From Amycolatopsis vancoresmycina (GTDB lineage: Bacteria > Actinomycetota > Actinomycetes > Mycobacteriales > Pseudonocardiaceae), in contig NZ_JNYY01000001.1 of NCBI RefSeq assembly GCF_000716785.1, positions 744,001 to 808,000 on the forward strand: 64,000 bases of DNA, in the 5' to 3' direction. A program made the translations under genes and the position numbers. The notes beneath the pieces are model-generated. The model did no database searches. It had not been told where the DNA came from and saw nothing but the letters and a program-made list of their open reading frames with translations. Of the stretch, positions 58,065 to 64,000 are shown piece after piece. Within the stretch, counting starts at the first letter, position 1. Each line of letters opens with the position of its first letter.

Positions 58065-60083
58065 TCAGCGCAGGAACGCGGCGGCCACCCCGGCGTCCAC
58101 CGGAACGTGCAGGCCGGTGGTGTGGGTGAGGTCGCCGCCGGTGAGGGCGAACACCGCGGCGGCGACGTGCTCGGGCAGCACCTCGCGCTTGAGGATGGTC
58201 CGCTGGGCGTAGAACTCGCCGAGCTTCGACTCCTCGACGCCGTAGACCGCCGCCCGCTGGGCGCCCCAGCCGCCGGCGAAGATGCCGGAGCCTTGGACGA
58301 CGCCGTCGGGATTGACGCCGTTGACGCGGATACCGTATGCACCGAGTTCCGCAGCCAGTAGCCGGACTTGGTGGGCCTGATCGGCCTTGGCGGCCCCGTA
58401 GGCGACGTTGTTCGGCCCGGCGAACACCGAGTTCTTCGACGAAATGTAGACGATATCCCCGCCGATGCCCTGGTCGATCATGGCCTTGGCCGCGGCGCGG
58501 GCGACCAGGAACGAACCCTTGGCCATGACGTCGTGCTGCAGGTCCCAGTCGCGTTCGGTGGTTTCCAGCAGTGGCTTGGAGATGGACAGCCCGGCGTTGT
58601 TGACGACCAGGTCGATGCCGCCGTACGCGAGCACGGTGGCGTCGACCGCCGCCTGCACGGCTTCGGCATCGGTTACGTCGGCGGTGACGGCAGTGCCGCC
58701 GATCTCCGACGCGACCGCCGTCGCTGCGTCGCCGTTGAGGTCGGCGATCGTCACGCAGGCACCTTCGGCGGCGAGCCGCTGGGCGATGGCCTTGCCGATC
58801 CCGGAGCCGGCCCCGGTGACCAGGGCGATCCGCCCGGCGAGGGGCTTGGGTTTCGGCATCCGCTGCAGCTTCGCCTCTTCGAGGGCCCAGTATTCGATCC
58901 GGAACTTCTCGCTCTCCGGGATCGGCGCGTAGGTCGAGACGGCTTCGGCGCCGCGCATCACGTTGATGGCGTTGACGTAGAACTCCCCCGCCACCCGCGC
59001 GGTCTGCTTGTCCTTGCCGAAGGAGAACATCCCGACGCCGGGAACGAGCACGATCGCGGGGTCGGCGCCGCGCATCGCGGGCGAATCGGCGTCGGCGTGC
59101 CGGTCGTAGTAGGCGGCATACTCCGCACGGTATTCGGTATGCAATTCCTTCAGCCGCGCCAGGATATCGTCGACCGGGGCCGTCGCGGGCAGGTCGAGGA
59201 CCAGCGGTCGGACCTTGGTGCGCAGGAAGTGATCCGGGCACGAGGTGCCCAGCGCGGCGAGCGGCGGGAGCTTCTCCCGGGACAGGAACTCGAGGACGAC
59301 GTCGCTGTCGGTGTAGTGCCCGACGACCCGCTGGTCGGTCGAGGCCAGGCCGCGGATCACCGGCGCCAGGGCCGCCGCCCGCGCGTGCCGCTCGGCCGCC
59401 GGCAACGCCTCGAAGCCGGGGACGACCGGCCCGAACGGCTCCGGGGCGCCTCGCTCGGCCAAGAAGGCTTCGGCGGTGCGGATGATGTCGAGGGAGTTCC
59501 GCTCGCACTCTTCGGAAGTCGTGCCCCAGGCGGTGATGCCGTGCCCGCCGAGGATGACGCCGATGGCCTGAGGGTTGGCCGCCTTGACCGCGGCGATGTC
59601 CAAGCCCAGCTGGAACCCGGGCCGCCGCCAGTCGACCCAGGCGACCCGGTCGCCGAAGCACTCCTTCGTCAAGGCCGGGCCGTCGGCCGCGGTGGCGAGG
59701 GCGATCCCGGAGTCGGGGTGCAGGTGATCGACGTGGTCGGACTCGACGAGACCGTGCATGGCGGTGTCGATCGACGGCGCCGCCCCACCGCGCCCGTGCA
59801 GGCAGTAGTCGAACGCGGCGACCATCTCGTCCTCGCGCTCGACCCCCGGGTAGACGTCGACGAGCGACCGCAGCCGGTCCAGCCGCAGCACCGCGAGCCC
59901 GGCCTCGGTGAGCGTGCCGAGGTCACCGCCGGAACCCTTGACCCACAGCACGTCCGTGGGCGAACCGGTGACCGGATCGGTCACCGAGCCCTTGGCCGAG
60001 GTGTTGCCGCCGGCGTAGTTGGTGTTGCGCGGGTCGGCTCCGAGCGCGTTGCTGCGCGCGATGAGCTGCTCCGGCACGGTCAT
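58065..60083 (-). CDS. rhaD: Bifunctional rhamnulose-1-phosphate aldolase / lactaldehyde dehydrogenase
   Basis: 672 residues from ATG (MTVPEQLIARSNALG), chosen because GGGGAG lies seven bases upstream; ATGs two and five codons earlier are possible and overlap rhaI. Residues ~1-400 are a class II aldolase (NTNYAGGNTSAKG, zinc site HVDHLHPDSG, GGHGITAWG). Residues ~410-672 are a short-chain dehydrogenase (LVTGAGSGIGKAIA, NNAGLS, catalytic YGAAK). It cleaves rhamnulose-1-phosphate to DHAP and L-lactaldehyde and oxidises the latter to L-lactate. This fusion is usual in actinobacteria and Bacillus. Confidence 0.92.
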   Translation of the reverse strand: MTVPEQLIARSNALGADPRNTNYAGGNTSAKGSVTDPVTGSPTDVLWVKGSGGDLGTLTEAGLAVLRLDRLRSLVDVYPGVEREDEMVAAFDYCLHGRGGAAPSIDTAMHGLVESDHVDHLHPDSGIALATAADGPALTKECFGDRVAWVDWRRPGFQLGLDIAAVKAANPQAIGVILGGHGITAWGTTSEECERNSLDIIRTAEAFLAERGAPEPFGPVVPGFEALPAAERHARAAALAPVIRGLASTDQRVVGHYTDSDVVLEFLSREKLPPLAALGTSCPDHFLRTKVRPLVLDLPATAPVDDILARLKELHTEYRAEYAAYYDRHADADSPAMRGADPAIVLVPGVGMFSFGKDKQTARVAGEFYVNAINVMRGAEAVSTYAPIPESEKFRIEYWALEEAKLQRMPKPKPLAGRIALVTGAGSGIGKAIAQRLAAEGACVTIADLNGDAATAVASEIGGTAVTADVTDAEAVQAAVDATVLAYGGIDLVVNNAGLSISKPLLETTERDWDLQHDVMAKGSFLVARAAAKAMIDQGIGGDIVYISSKNSVFAGPNNVAYGAAKADQAHQVRLLAAELGAYGIRVNGVNPDGVVQGSGIFAGGWGAQRAAVYGVEESKLGEFYAQRTILKREVLPEHVAAAVFALTGGDLTHTTGLHVPVDAGVAAAFLR

Positions 60084-60085
60084 CC

Positions 60086-61252
60086 TCATGCTCCCCATCC
60101 GGCCTGCGTGCCGCCGGCGCGCTCGGCCACGATCTGCTCCTGGTACCCGCTGCGGGCGTACGCCGCGACCGGGTCCGGGTCGAGCCCGGCTTCCGTGCGC
60201 AGCTCGGCCAGCAGCGGCCGGACGTCGGTGTTGTAGGCGTCCATCAGCACGGCGTTCGCGCCGAGCACGTCACCCGCCTGCTGCGCCGCCCGCAGCGCGG
60301 GGCGATCGACCAGCAGCGCCTTCGCGGTGGCTTCCTGGACATTCATCACCGACCGGATGATCGCCGGGATCTTCGCCTCGATGTTGTGACACTGATCCAG
60401 CATGAACGCAATACCGTATGCAGGATCCAATGCGTCGGCGCGGACGATCTCGTACATGATCCGGAACAGCTGGAACGGGTCCGCCGCCCCGACCATCAGG
60501 TCGTCGTCGGCGTAGAAGCGGGAGTTGAAGTCGAACGCGCCCAGCTTCCCGGCCCGCAGCAGGAAGGCCACGATGAACTCGATGTTCGTCCCCGGAGCGT
60601 GGTGGCCGGTGTCGATGCACACCGTCGCCCGCTCCCCCAGCTCCATGCAGTGCGCGTACGACGTGCCCCAGTCCGGGACGTCGGTGGCGTAGAAGGCGGG
60701 CTCGAACAGCTTGTACTCCAGCAGCATCCGCTGCTGCGGGCCCAGCCGGCCGTACGTCTCGCGCAGCGCCGCCGCCAGGCGGTCCTGGCGGTCGCGGATG
60801 TCGTCCTGACCCGGGTAGTTGATGCCGTCGGAGAACCACAGCTTCAAGTCGCGCGAGCCGGTCGCGTCCATGATGTCGACGGCTTCCAGGAGGTGGTCGG
60901 TCGCCTTGCGGCGGATGCCCGGGTCCGGGTTGGTCACCGAGCCGAGCTTGTAGTCCTCGTCCTGGAAGACGTTGGTGTTGATCGCGCCGATCTCGATGCC
61001 CAGGTCCCGCGCGTACGCGGTCAGGGCACCGTAGTCGTCCACGCGATCCCACGGGATGTGCAGCGCCACGCTGGGCGCGACCCCGGTGAACCGGTGCACG
61101 GTCGCCGCGTCGGCGATCTTCTCCTCCGGCGTGCGCGGGACACCCGGTTGCGGGAACACCTTGAACCGGGTGCCCGAGTTCGCGTACGCCCACGACGGCG
61201 TCTCGATGCGCTGGGCCCGCAAAGCCGCTTTGACCGCGGTCAAGTCGCCCAT
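60086..61252 (-). CDS. rhaI: L-rhamnose isomerase (xylose-isomerase-like type)
   Basis: 388 residues from ATG (MGDLTAVKAALRAQRIETP); a GTG three codons earlier overlaps rhaM by GTGA and is also possible. TIM barrel with LKLWFSDGINYPGQ, LLEYKLFEPAFYATDV, CIDTGHHAPGTNIEF and FDFNSRFYADDDLMVG, matching the RhaI type found in Pseudomonas, Rhizobium and actinobacteria. It converts L-rhamnose to L-rhamnulose. The C-terminus overlaps the aldolase start region. Confidence 0.92.
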   Translation of the reverse strand: MGDLTAVKAALRAQRIETPSWAYANSGTRFKVFPQPGVPRTPEEKIADAATVHRFTGVAPSVALHIPWDRVDDYGALTAYARDLGIEIGAINTNVFQDEDYKLGSVTNPDPGIRRKATDHLLEAVDIMDATGSRDLKLWFSDGINYPGQDDIRDRQDRLAAALRETYGRLGPQQRMLLEYKLFEPAFYATDVPDWGTSYAHCMELGERATVCIDTGHHAPGTNIEFIVAFLLRAGKLGAFDFNSRFYADDDLMVGAADPFQLFRIMYEIVRADALDPAYGIAFMLDQCHNIEAKIPAIIRSVMNVQEATAKALLVDRPALRAAQQAGDVLGANAVLMDAYNTDVRPLLAELRTEAGLDPDPVAAYARSGYQEQIVAERAGGTQAGWGA

Positions 61253-61257
61253 GGCGA

Positions 61258-61593
61258 TCACTGTCCTTTCTGGACGTCGAGGTGGAAGACCTCGTCGAGC
61301 AGCTGGAACCCTTCATCCGGCGGACCGCCGTCGAGACCGGTGAAGAACTCCGCCATTTCCGCCTGCCAGCGCGTGTTGACGTCGGTTTCCGCCATGGCGG
61401 CCTGTGCGGCTTCGAGGTCGTCCGCCTCGACGTACCCGATCAGCAGACCGTCGTCGCGGAGGAACAGCGAATAGTTGCGCCAGCCGGTGTCGTGCAGGGC
61501 CTGCCGCATCTCGGGCCAGACCGATCGGTGCCGCTCGGCGTAGGCGGCCTTCCGGTCGGGCTTCACCTGGAGGCAGAAGCAGTACCGGGGCAT
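61258..61593 (-). CDS. rhaM: L-rhamnose mutarotase
   Basis: 111 residues. Small ferredoxin-like-fold enzyme: MPRYCFCLQVKPDRKAAYAE, the HRSVWPEMRQAL helix with the catalytic His, GWRNYSLFLRDDGLLIGYVE and WQAEMAEFF. It equilibrates alpha- and beta-L-rhamnose before isomerisation. Its ATG overlaps the stop of rhaS by one base. Confidence 0.94.
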   Translation of the reverse strand: MPRYCFCLQVKPDRKAAYAERHRSVWPEMRQALHDTGWRNYSLFLRDDGLLIGYVEADDLEAAQAAMAETDVNTRWQAEMAEFFTGLDGGPPDEGFQLLDEVFHLDVQKGQ

Positions 61594-62654
61594 CAGAAGT
61601 TGAACTTGTCGATGTTGTTCGCGTCGAACGTCGTCGGCGGGCCGAGCACGATCTCGCCGTTCTCGCCGATCGTGTACTCGCCGAGCTTGCCCGCCTTGAA
61701 CTTCTCGCCGGTCTTGCCGGTGATCTGGCCGGACTTGAGCGCGACGCCGGCGTAGGCGGCGAGGTAGCCGATGTCGGCCGGGTTCCACAGCGCGAACTGC
61801 TTGACCGTGCCGTCCTTGACGAAGGCGCGCATCTGGTTCGGCGTGCCGAGACCGGTCACCGCGACCTTGCCCTTGTAGCTGGACGAGCTGACGTACCGCG
61901 CGGCGGCGGCGATGCCGACCGTGGTCGGCGCGACGATCACCTTGAGGTTCGGGAACGACTGCAGCAGGCCCTGGGCCTCCTGGAACGACTTCTGGTCGTC
62001 GTCGTTGCCGTAGGCGACCTTGTCCAGCTTCAGGCTCGCGTACTCCGGCTTGGCGAGTTCCTTCTTGAACACGTCGATCCAGGCGTTCTGGTTGGTGGCG
62101 TTCGGCGTCGCCGACAGCACCGCGACCTCGCCCGAGCCGCCGGAGAGGTCCTTGGCCTGCTTGGCCAGCGCCTCGCCGATGCCCTGGGTGGTGGCCTGGT
62201 TGATGAAGACGTCGCGGCAGTCCTTGGCGGCGTCGGAGTCGAAGGCGACGACCTTGATGCCGGCGCTGCGGGCCTGGTTGAGCGACGGGCACACCGCGTT
62301 CGGGTCGTTCGCGGCGATGCCGATGACGTCCTGCTGCTGCTGGATCAGCGTGTTGATGTAGCTGACCTGCGACGACGCGCTGGCGTCGTTCGGCCCGACC
62401 AGCTTGTACTCCCCCTTCAGCTCTTCGAGCGCCGCCTTGCCGCCGCTGACCTCGATGTCGCTGTAGGGGTTGTTGAGCTGCTTGGGCAGGAACGCCATCT
62501 TGACGCCGGTCGCGGCCGCCGCGTTCGGGTTCGCCGCGGCGGTGGACTGCTGGCCGCCGGAGCCGGCGTTGTCGTTCTTGGTCGTGCCGCTGCACGCGGC
62601 GAGGACCAGCACCAGCCCGGCCGACACTGCACCGGTGAGGAACCGTCGGGACAT
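61593..62654 (-). CDS. rhaS: Rhamnose ABC transporter substrate-binding lipoprotein
   Basis: 353 residues from ATG (MSRRFLTGAVSAG). Lipoprotein signal with lipobox LAACS (Cys ~21), low-complexity linker, then a type I periplasmic-binding fold: MAFLPKQLNNPYSDIEVSGG, DVIGIAANDPNAVCP, VAFDSDAAKDCRDVFINQ, GLGTPNQMRAFVKDG and FALWNPADIGYLAAY. These residues follow RhaS proteins. It captures L-rhamnose outside the membrane. Confidence 0.92.
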   Translation of the reverse strand: MSRRFLTGAVSAGLVLVLAACSGTTKNDNAGSGGQQSTAAANPNAAAATGVKMAFLPKQLNNPYSDIEVSGGKAALEELKGEYKLVGPNDASASSQVSYINTLIQQQQDVIGIAANDPNAVCPSLNQARSAGIKVVAFDSDAAKDCRDVFINQATTQGIGEALAKQAKDLSGGSGEVAVLSATPNATNQNAWIDVFKKELAKPEYASLKLDKVAYGNDDDQKSFQEAQGLLQSFPNLKVIVAPTTVGIAAAARYVSSSSYKGKVAVTGLGTPNQMRAFVKDGTVKQFALWNPADIGYLAAYAGVALKSGQITGKTGEKFKAGKLGEYTIGENGEIVLGPPTTFDANNIDKFNF

Positions 62655-62659
62655 CTTCG

Positions 62660-63649
62660 TCACCTTTCCGGAGTTACCGCTTGCCTGCGGCGACGCACTG
62701 CCGTGCGGGCCGAAGTCACGATGTTGGGGAGCAGGACCGACACGATGAGGAGCACGCCGGTCACGATGTTGAGCGCTTCGTTCGACACGTCCTGCAGGCG
62801 CAGCGCGTTCTGCAGGGTCGCCAGCAGGACCACCCCGGCCAGCACACCGGGCAGCGTGCCCTTGCCACCGAAGATGGACACCCCGCCGAGCAGCACGGCG
62901 GCGACGACGGCGAGTTCGAGGCCGAAACCGTTGTCGGCGCGGGCGCTGGAATACCGCAGCGTCCACAGGACCCCGGCGAGCCCCGCGACCGCGCCGCTGA
63001 CGACGTACAGCCAGAACTTGAGCCGTCCGGTGCGGATCCCGGCGAACCGGGCCGCCTGTTCGCCCGCTCCGGCGGCGAAGACTCCGCGGCCGATCGGGGT
63101 CGCGTGCAGCACCACGCCGAAAATGAGCGCGACGACCACCAGCGGGATCAGCACGTTCGGGATCGGGCCGTCGCCGATCGTCCCGGTCACCCAGCTCGTG
63201 TAGGCCCGCGGGAAGTCGGCGACCGCGCCGTCACCCAGGACCACGAAGGCCAGGCCGCGATAGAGGGCCAGGGTGCCGATCGTGACGGCCAGGGACGGCA
63301 GCTTCAGCACAGTGACGAAGAAGCCGTTCAGGGCGCCGAGGACCGCGCCGAGCACGATGCAGAGCGGGATGATCGTCTCGATCGACAGCCCCGCGTCCCA
63401 CAGCGAGCCCATCACCGCCGACGTCAGGCCGAGCGTGCTGGCCACCGAGAGGTCGATTTCGCCGGTGACGATGATGAACGTCATCGGCAATGCGACCAGC
63501 GCGATCGGGAGCAGGTCGAGCAGCAGGAACGTGAAGTTGCGGCTGGTGCCGAAGTTCTCGACGGCGCCGGAGGAGACGACCAGCACGAGCACCGTCACGA
63601 CGATGACCGCGGTGTCCCAGCTGAGCAGCCGGTTTCCCCGTTCAGACAT
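62660..63649 (-). CDS. rhaQ: Rhamnose ABC transporter permease
   Basis: 329 residues, about 9-10 membrane segments. BPD_transp_2 family (RbsC-like) with FIIVTGEIDLSVASTLGLTSA and GVSIFGGKGTLPGVLAGVVLL, the ATPase-contact region. It overlaps the second permease by eight bases and is followed five bases later by rhaS. Confidence 0.92.
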   Translation of the reverse strand: MSERGNRLLSWDTAVIVVTVLVLVVSSGAVENFGTSRNFTFLLLDLLPIALVALPMTFIIVTGEIDLSVASTLGLTSAVMGSLWDAGLSIETIIPLCIVLGAVLGALNGFFVTVLKLPSLAVTIGTLALYRGLAFVVLGDGAVADFPRAYTSWVTGTIGDGPIPNVLIPLVVVALIFGVVLHATPIGRGVFAAGAGEQAARFAGIRTGRLKFWLYVVSGAVAGLAGVLWTLRYSSARADNGFGLELAVVAAVLLGGVSIFGGKGTLPGVLAGVVLLATLQNALRLQDVSNEALNIVTGVLLIVSVLLPNIVTSARTAVRRRRQAVTPER

Positions 63650-64000
63650 GGGAATCCCTCTTCTTCAGTGCCTTGGCGACCCGGACGGCGACCAGCCGGT
63701 CGGCGCCGATGGCCAGCAGGATCAGCGCCCCGACGATCGCCTGCTGCCAGAACTGGTTGATGTCGAGCACGGCCAGCGCGCTGCCGATCACGGTCAGCAG
63801 CAGCGCGCCGAGACCCGCGCCCCAGACCGAGCCGCTGCCGCCGAACACCGCGACCCCGCCGACCACGGCCGCGGCGACGACGTTGAGCTCGTAGCCGGTG
63901 CCGGCGGCCGCGTCCACCGTGCCGAACCGGGCGGCGAACAGGACTCCGGCCAGCCCCGCGAGGGCGCCGCTGACCAGGAACGCGGCGCTCGTGTTGCGGC
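63642..64000 (-). CDS. rhaP: Rhamnose ABC transporter permease, C-terminal part (runs off right edge)
   Basis: The last ~119 codons are visible and the frame stays open to the edge. LAGLAGVLFAARFGTVDAAAG, VVGGVAVFGGSGSVWGAGLGAL and a final hydrophobic helix pair match RbsC-type permeases. It pairs with RhaQ. The ATPase (RhaT) and the regulator should lie beyond the right edge. Confidence 0.88.
   Translation of the reverse strand, partial: RNTSAAFLVSGALAGLAGVLFAARFGTVDAAAGTGYELNVVAAAVVGGVAVFGGSGSVWGAGLGALLLTVIGSALAVLDINQFWQQAIVGALILLAIGADRLVAVRVAKALKKRDSHV

Noticed and set aside
58330..58338. ATACCGTAT in the rhamnulose aldolase gene as an oxalate operator
   Set aside because: It is the reverse complement of codons for Tyr-Gly-Ile, lies inside a gene, and lacks the flanking ATTGC and TGG of the promoter sites.
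60411..60419. ATACCGTAT in rhaI as an oxalate operator
   Set aside because: Same explanation: it encodes Tyr-Gly-Ile within rhaI and is not near a start codon.

Overview
The window is about 72-74% G+C actinobacterial chromosome. Gene starts are often GTG, many genes overlap by GTGA or ATGA, and an Lsr2 nucleoid protein, actinobacterial glycoside hydrolases and a CGAAC-N4-GTTC-type SOS box are present. The gene content and terminator style suit a filamentous actinomycete such as Amycolatopsis or another Pseudonocardiales member; this is an inference, because no rRNA or other marker gene lies in the window.

Layout. (1) 1-0.8 kb: start of a secreted GH15-type glucoamylase, preceded by a perfect inverted repeat and a tetR gene. 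(2) 1.6-8.8 kb: purine and glycerate genes on the minus strand (glycerate kinase, a stand-alone allophanate-hydrolase C-domain protein, an AzgA-type purine permease, guanine deaminase, three-subunit xanthine dehydrogenase). (3) 9.0-12.4 kb: glyoxylate-to-glycerate operon (hyi, glxR, gcl). (4) 12.5-13.8 kb: a SUKH-HEAT protein. (5) 13.8-32.1 kb: an oxalate/formate block holding a split NAD-dependent formate dehydrogenase, a PanE-like reductase, an FCD-type GntR regulator, two OxlT-like antiporters, an ADP-forming acyl-CoA synthetase, formyl-CoA transferase, a ThDP decarboxylase, a second succinyl-CoA ligase, a LysR regulator and fdhD. (6) 32.4-39.0 kb: lsr2, a methyltransferase, SOS-type dinB, a zinc-ribbon protein, a tandem repeat, a 2H phosphoesterase, and an XRE / ImmA-like peptidase / seven-TM cassette. 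(7) 39.1-47.5 kb: a secreted glycan-degradation locus (clan GH-A hydrolase with two CBM32 modules, DUF1996 protein, GH31 enzyme with two CBM35 modules) with a LacI regulator. (8) 47.5-49.6 kb: a small membrane protein and a DesK/DesR-like two-component pair. (9) 49.7-55.3 kb: a two-gene NLR-like system. (10) 55.2-64 kb: an L-rhamnose catabolic and ABC-uptake operon, cut at the right edge.

How the genes work together. The purine genes can lead through urate and allantoin (steps not in this window) to glyoxylate. The oxalate genes import oxalate, activate it to oxalyl-CoA, decarboxylate it to formyl-CoA and oxidise the released formate to CO2 with NAD+. The PanE-like reductase in the formate dehydrogenase operon may reduce oxalyl-CoA to glyoxylate, as PanE2 does in Methylobacterium. 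Gcl, GlxR and glycerate kinase would then carry glyoxylate to phosphoglycerate. Three near-identical operators (core ATACNGTAT or one change from it) precede the formate dehydrogenase, oxc-like/frc and oxlT2-fdhD operons, and one of them also faces the gntR gene, so these operons look like one regulon.

The most striking system is the pair at 49.7-55.3 kb. It consists of a 114-residue Bell-like effector ending in an amyloid-type motif, followed three bases later by a 1754-residue NACHT ATPase that starts with a matching motif and ends in about 1200 residues of HEAT-like repeats. This is the layout of bacterial NLRs that signal by prion-like templating, probably an anti-phage cell-death system.
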